From Melioribacteraceae bacterium (GTDB taxonomy: Bacteria > Bacteroidota > Ignavibacteria > Ignavibacteriales > Melioribacteraceae), in contig WGCV01000041.1 of the NCBI GenBank assembly GCA_015493615.1, positions 124,001-188,000 on the forward strand: a stretch of DNA of 64,000 nt. Direction: 5' to 3'. Every line of letters begins with the position of its first letter. Within the stretch, counting starts at the first letter, position 1. Under the pieces are notes generated by a model. It saw only the letters and a list, made by a program, of their open reading frames with translations. It made no database searches and was not told the DNA's origin. Positions 15,917 to 24,119 of the stretch are shown here, piece by piece. Position numbers and translations under genes: made by a program.

Positions 15917-17533
15917 ATGAAAACATTAAAAAGTGCGCCATGGTATTTTCTCTCTTTAATTCTTGTTTTATTTCTCCTAAATTCTTGTCAAAATAACAAA
16001 AACAGAAAAACCAATTTCAATAAAGGCGGAACTTTAAATGTTAAAATATTCTCGCCGGTAGAAACACTTGATCCGAATAAGATTTTATATTTATCAGACT
16101 TTTTGGCTTCGCGATTAATATACGATGGATTGGTTGGAGATTCCGAAAATAATACAGGACTTGCCGAAAAATGGGAAAAATCGAAAGATGGTTTGCGATA
16201 CGTATTTCACCTAAAAAAAGGAATATTGTTTCACAGTGATCCATGTTTCAAATCCGACAAAGAACGCGAACTTACCGCATCGGATGTTTTGTTCACATTC
16301 AAAAGAATTGCCGACCGTAAAAATCCAAGCGTTAATTTTTCTCTTTTCGCCGATAAAATCAAAGGGATACGATATTATCAGCAAGGTTTAACGGATACAA
16401 TCTCAGGCATTAAAATAATAAATAAATTTTCGATTGAATTTATTTTAAACAAGCCATATGTTGTTTTTTTGAAATTACTTGCTTCGCCTTCCGCTTTTAT
16501 TCTTTCAGAAAAAGCGGTTAATTATTACGGAGATGAAATCGCCGAACATCCAATAGGAACGGGCCCGTTTAAACTTTCTTTTTGGAACCCGACAGAGGAA
16601 GTTTATTTTATTCGCAACAAAAACTACCGCCGAAAAAACAAAAACGGTAAGAGATTACCATTTCTCGATGCGGTTTCATTTAAGTTTTTTTCAAATGAAA
16701 AAGAAAAAATAGGCGATTTATTTAAAGGGAAATGCGATTACATTTCGCTCGACAGAGGTGAATATATTTCGCTTAAGAACGAGTTAGACAGGGCAAAGTT
16801 CAAAATAATCAAAACTCAAAATGCGCTGAAAATACGATTCTTCGGATTTTCTTTTGAAAAGAATACTCCGCTTGCCAAAAATCCGGAATTACGGAAAGCG
16901 CTTGCGTATTCATTGAACAGACAAAAGTTATATGTTTCGTCGGAGTTTAAGAATTTTCCGCAGAACACTCTTGCCCCGGCTTCGTTATTAGGCGATTCAA
17001 CTTTGCGCTGGTACCAATTCAATCCGGTAAAAAGTAAAAGTTTAGTGAAAAATTTCAGCAATGACAAGAACATTTACGAATTATCATCTTCGGTAAATGC
17101 GCCGTTTCTCAATATTATTGAATCGGGGATGAAATCTTTGAATTTAAAAGTAGTCAAAAATGTGAACCCGAAACGATATTACGAAAGGATTATTAAAAAT
17201 CGTCCGGATATTTTCAGAATTAGTATGTCGCCTTCTTTCCCGGATATTTCGGAGTATTACCAGTTATTCTATTCAAAAAGTGGAAAGTTTGTTAATTTAT
17301 TCGATTACAAAAATCCGGAATTTGATAAAATTTTTGAAAAGTCTCAGATAGAAGATAATCCAACCGAAAGGCGCCGGCTTTTTCGTCGGCTCGAAAAAAT
17401 TCTGAGGGACGATGTTGCTGCAATTTATGTCTCCGAAGAAAAATATTTTTACAACATTGTCCGTAAAAGAGTAAAAAATTTTACCATCAGAAATGGTTTC
17501 CCCGACTTTGCTCTGATTTGGCTTGACAAATGA
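15917..17533 (+). CDS. Solute-binding lipoprotein of the peptide/oligopeptide family (SBP_bac_5)
   Basis: A ~538-residue extracytoplasmic binding protein. The ATG at 15917 gives an ideal lipoprotein signal (LILVLFLLNSC, acylated Cys ~24). DppA/OppA-type features follow: GGTLNVKIFSPVETLDPNKI, LIYDGLVGDSENNTGLAEKW, 'RYVFHLKKGILFHSD', 'IGTGPFKLSFWN' and a C-terminal FPDISEYYQLFYSKSG. Binding proteins of this family usually feed ABC importers, but no permease or ATPase gene is nearby. Instead its TGA overlaps the ATG of a membrane histidine kinase. A ligand-sensing role for that kinase is the simplest inference. The ligand (peptide, nickel or other) is unknown. Confidence 0.9.
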   Translation: MKTLKSAPWYFLSLILVLFLLNSCQNNKNRKTNFNKGGTLNVKIFSPVETLDPNKILYLSDFLASRLIYDGLVGDSENNTGLAEKWEKSKDGLRYVFHLKKGILFHSDPCFKSDKERELTASDVLFTFKRIADRKNPSVNFSLFADKIKGIRYYQQGLTDTISGIKIINKFSIEFILNKPYVVFLKLLASPSAFILSEKAVNYYGDEIAEHPIGTGPFKLSFWNPTEEVYFIRNKNYRRKNKNGKRLPFLDAVSFKFFSNEKEKIGDLFKGKCDYISLDRGEYISLKNELDRAKFKIIKTQNALKIRFFGFSFEKNTPLAKNPELRKALAYSLNRQKLYVSSEFKNFPQNTLAPASLLGDSTLRWYQFNPVKSKSLVKNFSNDKNIYELSSSVNAPFLNIIESGMKSLNLKVVKNVNPKRYYERIIKNRPDIFRISMSPSFPDISEYYQLFYSKSGKFVNLFDYKNPEFDKIFEKSQIEDNPTERRRLFRRLEKILRDDVAAIYVSEEKYFYNIVRKRVKNFTIRNGFPDFALIWLDK

Positions 17534-19326
17534 AACTTCGCTTAAACATACGAAAAAAAATTCTGCTTTCTTTTATGGCGTTTGCCTTTTTACTGCTGCT
17601 TGCGGTGGTAAATTTTTTCTATTTTCAAACTAAAAATAATATTAAAGAAAGGGCTGAAAGCAACTCGGTTAGAACGTCAAATCAATTTAAAATTCAAATG
17701 GATAAAAATATTGACGATGCATTTGTTGAACTTAAAGGAATTGTTGACTTTGGCTTAAAAGGAACAGTTGCCTCCAATCCGGATTTTAATAAGAAACTTC
17801 ACGAGAATATTATAAATTTGCTATCTATTTTTCCGGCTAAATATTCAAAATTGATTTTAATTAGACTCAATTCAGACCAAATTTCTGTTTTTACTCCATT
17901 GCGGCTTTTCAACGGAAAAATAACAGTCGAAGAAAAAAGCGAAAAGATTTCTTTCTTAAATCAATCGCTTGTTAACAAAATTTCTGTTTCGAACAAAAGA
18001 CGACAGATAATCAGCGATGCCGCTAAAAGCGGAAAGGAATTAATACTCGTTTCTCCGGTTAAAAAAACAAACGATATAAGATTAATTGCATTTTTACGCA
18101 CGGGAAAAATTGCCGGTAAAGCGCTGCGTAATCTTTCGCTTTCGGATAACGAAACCGTATTTCTCTTTGACAGAGAGCAAAGAATCATTTTTTCTTCGGA
18201 AAAGATAATGATTAACCGGTTATTCGGCGAGGTTCCTTTAGGGCGGAAAGACGAGGTTATTTCCGTTTTAAAAAAATATCCTGAAATTGATATGAATATT
18301 GCGGCGTTGACAAATACAAGCGCCGAAACCGGGAAATTGCTGGAGGTGATTAAACAGGTAATCTATTTTAGCGTTGTTATTTTTATTTTGCTTTTCGGAT
18401 TGATTTATATTGTTTCCGGGCGGACTTCAAAATCTCTAAATCAAATTACTGAAGCTGCGGGTGAAATAGCGGGTGGAGATTTTTCCCACAAAATAGAGGC
18501 GACTCGGGAAGACGAAATCGGAACGCTAATTGATTCATTTAACAAAATGGCTGATAATCTTGAAATAATGTTTCATAAATTAAACATTGCCAATAGTGAG
18601 CTTGAGCGGAAAATTGAGGAGCTTACCTCCGCAAAAATCGAATTGTCGGAAAAACAACGGCTCGCATTGATTGGTGAAACCGTATCGAAAATTTCTCACG
18701 AAATCCAAAATAAAATGAGTGGAATTTCAATTTGGGTGCAGAATCTTGAGATGCAGACTGACCCCGGCAGTCCGCTTCGCCTTTATGTGAATGAGATTAA
18801 AACGGCGCTTGCTTCTTTTATGAATTTGCTCGTAAATTTTAAGAAATTCTATCGACGGCCGCAATTGATGCTTGAGAAAACCGACATTGAGGACCTCGTA
18901 AGTAATATTTTTAAAAAATATTCTCAACAAATTGAAGAAAAAAAAATAAATGTCGTGAAGTTGTTTCCCGAAACGGCTCCGGCAGTAAATATCGACAAAG
19001 GAATGATTGAAGAAACAATCGAAAATATTTTGCTGAATGCGATTTTTTTTACTCCGCAGAAAGGCAAAATTACAGCGGGCTTGATTTTTAAGAAAGGCGA
19101 AATTGAAATAAACATTTGCAACACAGGCAAAACAATAGAAGTTGAACCGCCGAATAAAATATTTCAACCGTTTTTTACAACAAAAGCAAGCGGTAGCGGA
19201 CTCGGTTTGGCAATCTGCAAAAATGCAGTTGAAGCTCACGGAGGAAAAATATTCGCTAAAAACATTGAAAACGAGGGAGTTTGCTTCGCAATCATTCTCC
19301 CCGCAACAATTGTAAATGACAAATAA
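17530..19326 (+). CDS. Membrane sensor histidine kinase (HAMP, HisKA, HATPase)
   Basis: A 598-residue kinase. TM1 is at ~11-33, a ~240-residue periplasmic sensor lies between, TM2 is at ~276-297 and the HAMP segment at ~298-350 (GGDFSHKIEATREDEIG). A short coiled coil precedes the phosphoacceptor His390 in SKISHEIQNKMSG. The ATPase N-box is near Asn503 (ENILLNAIFFTP), and the G2 box GSGLGLAICK is at ~555-564. The usual Asp of the first G-box is Asn (CNTGK), seen in some active kinases. It overlaps the binding-lipoprotein gene by ATGA and precedes the NtrC-type regulator by 12 bases. This is a three-gene sensing unit. Confidence 0.93.
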   Translation: MKLRLNIRKKILLSFMAFAFLLLLAVVNFFYFQTKNNIKERAESNSVRTSNQFKIQMDKNIDDAFVELKGIVDFGLKGTVASNPDFNKKLHENIINLLSIFPAKYSKLILIRLNSDQISVFTPLRLFNGKITVEEKSEKISFLNQSLVNKISVSNKRRQIISDAAKSGKELILVSPVKKTNDIRLIAFLRTGKIAGKALRNLSLSDNETVFLFDREQRIIFSSEKIMINRLFGEVPLGRKDEVISVLKKYPEIDMNIAALTNTSAETGKLLEVIKQVIYFSVVIFILLFGLIYIVSGRTSKSLNQITEAAGEIAGGDFSHKIEATREDEIGTLIDSFNKMADNLEIMFHKLNIANSELERKIEELTSAKIELSEKQRLALIGETVSKISHEIQNKMSGISIWVQNLEMQTDPGSPLRLYVNEIKTALASFMNLLVNFKKFYRRPQLMLEKTDIEDLVSNIFKKYSQQIEEKKINVVKLFPETAPAVNIDKGMIEETIENILLNAIFFTPQKGKITAGLIFKKGEIEINICNTGKTIEVEPPNKIFQPFFTTKASGSGLGLAICKNAVEAHGGKIFAKNIENEGVCFAIILPATIVNDK

Positions 19327-19338
19327 TCAGGAATAAAA

Positions 19339-20703
19339 ATGCAAATTTTATTGGTTGACGACGACGCGACAATCCGCCGCGGCATTGAAGTGTTTTTGAA
19401 AAGTTTGAATTACACTGTTTCCTCTGTTTCCGACGGGAAAGAGGCGCTTATTGTTTCGGAACGAGAAAATTTTGATTTAATTATTTCGGACGTTCAGATG
19501 CCCGGACTTAGCGGAATTGAATTATTAAATGCTTTGCGAAAAAATAAAAATCCCATGCCGGTGATAATAATAACGGCGTTTGCGACGATAGAAGATGCGG
19601 TAACGGCAATGAAAATGGGCGCAAGCGATTATTTGACAAAACCGCTGAATCTTGAAGAACTGCAATTGAAAATCGTGAAAATAGAAAACGAATTAAAATT
19701 AAAAAGAGAAAACGCCGAACTGAAAGAAAGATTAAGGCAAATTGTTCATCCGGAAATAATAGGGGAAAGCGCTGCAATTGCCGAGGTAAAAAAAATGATA
19801 GGTAAAGCGGCGTTAAGAGACGACGTTCCGGTAATGATTTACGGCGCAAGCGGCACGGGAAAAGAGCTTGCCGCAAGGGCAATTCATAACGCAGGGGAAA
19901 GGAAGGATAAACCTTTTGTTGAGGTTAATTGCGCAGCAATGCCGGATGATCTGCTCGAAAGCGAGCTTTTCGGATATGTGAAAGGCGCATTTACCGGGGC
20001 GGTAAAGGATAAAGACGGATTATTTAAAGCTGCGGACGGCGGAACTCTTTTTTTAGATGAAGTAGGCGAAATGTCGCCTCGGTTGCAGGCTAAATTATTG
20101 CGGGTTTTGCAGGATTTTAAGATTCAACCGCTCGGAACAACAAAATCGTTTCAGGTTGACGTCCGCATTATCGGCGCAAATAATATTCGACTTCAGGACT
20201 TGGTTGCAAGTAAAAAATTTAGAGAAGATTTGTTTTACAGAATAAATGTAGCCGAAATTACGCTTCCGCCCCTTGCAGATAGAAAAGAAGACATTCCTTT
20301 GCTGCTCGAACATTTTATTTCATCGCCGAAAATCAAAGAGAAAATAAGATTTACCAAGGAAGCTCTTGATGTTTTAGTCAATTACAACTGGCGCGGGAAT
20401 GTTCGCGAACTTGAAAACTTCGTGAAATCAATTTCCGTTTTTACAGAAAAAAATGTAATCGATAAAAATGATTTACCTGAACACATTTTGAACCAATTCT
20501 ATGCATTGAAACACGAATGGAATTATCTATTTACAAACAACAATTTTCAAGAAGCGCAGAAAATCATTCTGGAAGATTTTGAAAAGAAATTCTTGGAGTT
20601 TCACCTTCGTAAGAACAATGGAAACATTACCCGAACAGCCGAGGCAATAGGGCTTTCGCGGGTTTCGTTACATAAAAAAATTAATGATTACGGCTTAGAG
20701 TAA
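19339..20703 (+). CDS. Sigma-54-dependent NtrC-family response regulator
   Basis: A 454-residue regulator. The receiver has an acidic cluster at D7-D9, phosphoacceptor D51 (LIISDVQMPG) and K101. The AAA+ domain has Walker A GASGTGKE (~169-176), the sigma-54 contact loop GAFTGA (~216-221) and Walker B TLFLDEVGE. A C-terminal Fis-type helix-turn-helix (NITRTAEAIGLSRVSLHKKI) ends the chain. All motifs needed for activation of sigma-54 polymerase are intact. The upstream kinase is the obvious partner. A near-consensus sigma-54 promoter starts ~180 bases downstream, so the target operon is probably adjacent. Confidence 0.96.
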   Translation: MQILLVDDDATIRRGIEVFLKSLNYTVSSVSDGKEALIVSERENFDLIISDVQMPGLSGIELLNALRKNKNPMPVIIITAFATIEDAVTAMKMGASDYLTKPLNLEELQLKIVKIENELKLKRENAELKERLRQIVHPEIIGESAAIAEVKKMIGKAALRDDVPVMIYGASGTGKELAARAIHNAGERKDKPFVEVNCAAMPDDLLESELFGYVKGAFTGAVKDKDGLFKAADGGTLFLDEVGEMSPRLQAKLLRVLQDFKIQPLGTTKSFQVDVRIIGANNIRLQDLVASKKFREDLFYRINVAEITLPPLADRKEDIPLLLEHFISSPKIKEKIRFTKEALDVLVNYNWRGNVRELENFVKSISVFTEKNVIDKNDLPEHILNQFYALKHEWNYLFTNNNFQEAQKIILEDFEKKFLEFHLRKNNGNITRTAEAIGLSRVSLHKKINDYGLE

Positions 20704-20931
20704 GTTTTTTGCAAAAAGTATTCTCTTTTTTTTAAAGCGCCGCTGAATTATTGTTCAATTATTAATCCGTAAATTGTAAATATTGCTTTACACTTGTAAA
20801 GGCAGCTTAACAATATATTTAATCTCTATCCTGCAAAGACCTCAAAAAACAAGCAAAATCAAACATCTTAGCATTCTTTCCTGTCAGGCACGGATATTGT
20901 CTTTCCCTTTCCAAAAGATAATGGTTAACAA
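20704..20931 (+). promoter_or_regulatory. Regulatory gap with a probable sigma-54 (-24/-12) promoter
   Basis: At 20887-20900 the sequence GGCACGGATATTGT matches the sigma-54 consensus TGGCAC-N5-TTGC with GG and G at the correct 10-base spacing; only the first T and the last C differ (AGGCAC, TTGT). It ends ~32 bases before the receiver-like gene's start. The remaining ~180 bases would accommodate upstream activator sites. An obvious inverted repeat for the NtrC-type protein was not identified. Confidence 0.65.
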
Positions 20932-21306
20932 TTGAAAAAAGAAAAACTAAAATCATTACTGATATTGGAATCGGACGACAGTTTAAGAAAAGGACTTGCG
21001 GTGGGATTGTTTGATGTTTTTAGGGAAATAACTTCATTGTCAAATCCCGACGAGATAATCAACAGTATAAGACAAAAGAATTTCTCGTTTATAATTACGG
21101 GGACTGCATTCGAATACTATAATTCAAATGAAATAATTAAGAAGTTAAGAATCCGTTTCCCGTTGGCAAAATTATTTATTATTTCAGATAAAAACGATCA
21201 AAAATCAATAAGTGAACTGAACGAGTTGAATCCCCAAAAAATCTATTCAAATCTTTTCGACTTAAAAGAACTTATCAACGATATAAAACAAATCTACGAC
21301 AATTAG
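20932..21306 (+). CDS. Degenerate receiver-domain protein (pseudo-receiver)
   Basis: A 124-residue protein with the fold pattern of a response-regulator receiver (LLILESDDSLRKGLAVGLFD, then alternating strands and helices). The phosphoacceptor Asp position is Gly57 (FIITGTAF, canonically FDLIISD), and the conserved Lys is also lost (IYSNLFD). Phosphotransfer is therefore unlikely; it may work as a protein-binding module or adaptor. The first in-frame start is TTG (20932); the nearby ATG at 20921 is out of frame. The gene follows the probable sigma-54 promoter and lies 10 bases before the sorted secreted protein, so it is the first gene of that operon. Confidence 0.75.
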   Translation: MKKEKLKSLLILESDDSLRKGLAVGLFDVFREITSLSNPDEIINSIRQKNFSFIITGTAFEYYNSNEIIKKLRIRFPLAKLFIISDKNDQKSISELNELNPQKIYSNLFDLKELINDIKQIYDN

Positions 21307-21316
21307 GAGGTTTATT

Positions 21317-22426
21317 ATGAAGAATCTTTTTACATTTTTTGTAATTATAACTTTGTTTTCATCGTCGGGCGGATATGCTCAAATAACGCTTACGACAAGC
21401 GATTATGCGAATATTTACGCTGAGGGAAACAGTTATACTGCATATTTTGATATGACGACAAGTTCGGTTGATATCGGACATCCCGGCGGAGGAAACACTT
21501 GGAATTTCTCTAATCTTAATAGTTCTTTTTCTACAGTAGCTGTTATGGTTGCGCCTTCTTCAACGCCGCAAAGCGCGCAATATCCAGACGCCAATTATGC
21601 CACTTTTGTAGAGGATGACTCGGTAGCCGGTTACGGAACTTATTCATACTATCATCTCGGTAATAATTTTGAAATGTGCGGAAGTTATATAAAGACGGAA
21701 ATTGTTGCCGGAACCGTAACCGAATCGGAATCACATTTTACCCCTTTTGAAATTTCAACAAAACTTCCTTTAACGGCAGGAACATCCTGGACTCAGTCGT
21801 ACGAAGCCGTAGTTACAACCACTATGCCTCCGTTACCTCCGATGAATGAAACGGACGATGTAACATTTACCAGAACGGTTGACGCTTGGGGAACGATGAT
21901 TATACCTGGTGAAACCGACCCAATTGAAGCGCTTAGAGTTCACCTCGACGAGAGAATGGTAACGCACACTACGGGCGGCGATAGTTATACAAGATGGATT
22001 GGTTACGAATTTATAACAAAGTCATACACAACAGTGGGAATTACCTTAGCGGATACTTTATCTCCAGATAGCGGAGTTGTCAGTATAATAGGAGGCGGCT
22101 GGGGCATTTCTTCGGTAACCGCCGTAGAAGATGATAACTCAATCACAGATAATTTTAAATTAGAACAAAACTACCCGAATCCGTTTAATCCGACAACAAC
22201 AATCAGTTATTCAATACCGGTCGTAGAAACAGGAAATAACACGTCTGTGCAATTGAAAGTTTACGATATGCTCGGACATAAAGTGGCGACATTGGTAAAC
22301 CGAAAACAAGCGCCCGGAAAATATTCCGTTATATTTGATGCAAGCAAGCTTAGCTCGGGAATTTATTTCTACACTTTGCAAACCGGAAATTTTGTTCAAA
22401 CAAAGAAATGTATTCTACTAAAATAA
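21317..22426 (+). CDS. Secreted protein with type IX secretion C-terminal sorting domain
   Basis: A 369-residue protein with a signal peptide (MKNLFTFFVIITLFSSSGGYAQ) and a ~260-residue beta-rich body of unknown function. The C-terminal type A sorting domain begins LEQNYPNPFNPTTTISYSIP and ends GIYFYTLQTGNFVQTKKCILLK. That tail directs export through the type IX system and surface attachment or release. A strong AGGAGG lies 8 bases before the ATG. The sorting-tail wording is characteristic of Ignavibacteria/Chlorobi-type genomes. Likely under the sigma-54 promoter upstream. Confidence 0.9.
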   Translation: MKNLFTFFVIITLFSSSGGYAQITLTTSDYANIYAEGNSYTAYFDMTTSSVDIGHPGGGNTWNFSNLNSSFSTVAVMVAPSSTPQSAQYPDANYATFVEDDSVAGYGTYSYYHLGNNFEMCGSYIKTEIVAGTVTESESHFTPFEISTKLPLTAGTSWTQSYEAVVTTTMPPLPPMNETDDVTFTRTVDAWGTMIIPGETDPIEALRVHLDERMVTHTTGGDSYTRWIGYEFITKSYTTVGITLADTLSPDSGVVSIIGGGWGISSVTAVEDDNSITDNFKLEQNYPNPFNPTTTISYSIPVVETGNNTSVQLKVYDMLGHKVATLVNRKQAPGKYSVIFDASKLSSGIYFYTLQTGNFVQTKKCILLK

Positions 22427-22459
22427 GAACAGTTAAATAATCAAAAAATGGAGATAAAA

Positions 22460-23194
22460 ATGAAAAGAAAAATATTATCAATAGCAATTACATTAGTTCT
22501 GACGTTATTTTTATCAAGCTGCTCAAAAGATGACAATAACCCAGTAACTCCCGAGGAAAAACCGAGTCCGGAACAGCCCGCAACTCCGCAGTTGCAACTT
22601 CCTCCGAGTGTTTCAAATTCCAACGACCCGCACGCAGCGCGGGCGGAAAGTTTTGTCGCAATGGCAAACAGTTTCAGTCAATACGGCGCTTTCTTTACAC
22701 CTCCGGAAGGCTCGCTGGCTAAAACAGCAGACGACGGCAATTGGGATTATACTTGGACAGACGGAACACTTGTAATTACTCTTCATTATCGAGTAAACGG
22801 AGAAGAGGGTTATTCGTGGGAAGTTGTTCTTAACGGAACCGAACCGAATAGCGGAGTAGTATATACAGATTGGAAGATGATGGACGCTCAACAGAATTCC
22901 GAAGGTACGAGCGGTTCAATGACTGTTTACGAGGACAATACAACCAATCCGGAATTTGAATATACTTGGACAAACGACGGCTCCGGACACATTACATTTG
23001 AATATACTTCCTTTGGAGATTACGGAAGCAAAGTATCCATTACTTCAAATTCCGACAACTCAGGCTCAATGGAATATTATGAATATGTAAACGGACAATA
23101 TGTAATGACCTTTAAATTAATTTGGACATCAAACGGCGGAGAATGGTGGGAGTACGATTATCAAGGCAACGAGACAGGACATGGGACATTTTAA
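22460..23194 (+). CDS. Lipoprotein of unknown function
   Basis: About 244 residues. The ATG at 22460 has GGAG upstream and gives a lipoprotein signal LVLTLFLSSC (Cys ~21). A Pro/Glu-rich linker (PVTPEEKPSPEQPATPQ) follows. The body consists of repeated short beta segments with WTWTNDG/WTDGT-type motifs (DYTWTDGTLVITLHY, EYTWTNDGSGHITFEY). The repeats suggest a beta-sheet surface protein. No family recognised. It lies 33 bases after the sorted protein and is followed by a terminator. Confidence 0.8.
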   Translation: MKRKILSIAITLVLTLFLSSCSKDDNNPVTPEEKPSPEQPATPQLQLPPSVSNSNDPHAARAESFVAMANSFSQYGAFFTPPEGSLAKTADDGNWDYTWTDGTLVITLHYRVNGEEGYSWEVVLNGTEPNSGVVYTDWKMMDAQQNSEGTSGSMTVYEDNTTNPEFEYTWTNDGSGHITFEYTSFGDYGSKVSITSNSDNSGSMEYYEYVNGQYVMTFKLIWTSNGGEWWEYDYQGNETGHGTF

Positions 23195-23197
23195 TTT

Positions 23198-23234
23198 AAT
23201 CAAGGACAGGAAATTTTCCCGACCTTGATTTTTT
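23198..23234 (+). terminator. Rho-independent terminator after the lipoprotein gene
   Basis: Stem AATCAAGG (23198-23205) pairs with CCTTGATT (23223-23230), followed by a T-run. A smaller GGAAA/TTTCC hairpin lies in the loop. It closes the 20932-23194 operon. Confidence 0.75.
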
Positions 23235-23271
23235 ACAATTATTTATTGTGAATATTTAACCGGAGAACAGT

Positions 23272-23796
23272 ATGAAAAATATATTTAATTCATTAATCAT
23301 TGTTTTATTTCTGATAATTCTCTTTTCGAGCAAAACTAAAGCGCAATACGAGGTAAAAAGACATTATCTTGGACCCGAAATAGGATTTGTTTTTAATGGA
23401 TCTACTCTTCAATTCGGAGCTAACTATGAATATGCTCTGGATATACAAGATATCGGGAATATCGGAGTAGGATGAATTTTTCGCTATTGGAGTTTTGGCG
23501 ACGCCGATTGGCATTATACCGATATCGTTATTGGAGGACAGGGGAATTATCATTTTAAGTTGAAAAACAAAAAATTAGATATTTGGAGCGGATTGGTTTT
23601 GGGCTACGATTTTGGGTCGTGGAGTTACGACGGACCTGATTCGGGCTTTTTGGAACCTACATACGGCGGATTTATTTTAACCGTTAACGGAGGCGCAAGA
23701 TATTGGTTTTCTCCCACAATTGCAGTAACCGCAAGATTAGGATTTGGTTCATTAAGCTACGGAGCTTTAGAGTTTGGAGTTGATTTTAAATTATAA
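23272..23796 (+). pseudogene. Small outer-membrane-type protein interrupted by an in-frame TGA
   Basis: One reading frame of 174 codons plus stop, with a signal peptide (MKNIFNSLIIVLFLIILFSSKTKAQ) and a beta-barrel-like body. It is cut by a TGA at 23473-23475: GNIGVG, stop, IFRYWSFGDADWHYTDIVIG. The frame continues without any shift to a natural end (LSYGALEFGVDFKL). The context suggests GGA changed to TGA (a glycine in VGGIFRYW), a single-base event. The part after the stop retains clean beta-strand periodicity, so the mutation is recent or a sequencing error. Function unknown; possibly porin-like. Confidence 0.8.
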
Positions 23797-23937
23797 GAAA
23801 CAAATATGGTTTAGAATAAAATGTAATCAATTATCAGCTACAATTTTATTATTGAGGATTTTAAGATTACACGAAAATTACTCTGAATCAACCTTTTAAT
23901 TCTTGAACAGTAAAAATAAGTCTCTATGGGATTAAAT

Positions 23938-23968
23938 AAAAAAAGGGAGATTAAGAATCTCCCTTTTT
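23938..23968. terminator. Bidirectional rho-independent terminator
   Basis: AAAAAGGGAGATT and AATCTCCCTTTTT form a perfect 13-base inverted repeat around AAG. It lies immediately downstream of tRNA-Leu on the minus strand and also faces the end of the 23272-23796 gene. Confidence 0.9.
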
Positions 23969-23971
23969 CTG

Positions 23972-24055
23972 TACCGAAGGCCGGACTCGAACCGGCACAT
24001 CCTTGCGGATACATGATTTTGAGTCATGCGCGTCTACCAGTTCCGCCACTTCGGC
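23972..24055 (-). tRNA. tRNA-Leu (anticodon CAA)
   Basis: On the minus strand an 84-base class II tRNA: acceptor GCCGAAG pairing with CTTCGGT (one G-U at the first pair), D-arm with TGGTAGACGC, and anticodon stem CATGA/TCATG with loop CTCAAAA (anticodon CAA, reads TTG). It has a variable arm GTATCCGCAAGGATG and T-arm GGTTCGAGTCC. It is close to E. coli tRNA-Leu(CAA). CCA is not encoded. It precedes the terminator at 23938-23968. Confidence 0.95.
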
Positions 24056-24119
24056 TCAAAAATCGAACAACTAAAATAGCTGTTTTAATCAATAAAATCA
24101 ACAGCTTAATTAAAACAAA

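Noticed and set aside
23272-23796. TGA read as an amino acid (recoding) in the broken outer-membrane gene
   Set aside because: TGA is an ordinary stop in many genes here (for example the ATGA overlaps at 149, 13294, 17533 and 34074), no selenocysteine-type structure is evident, and one base change explains it.
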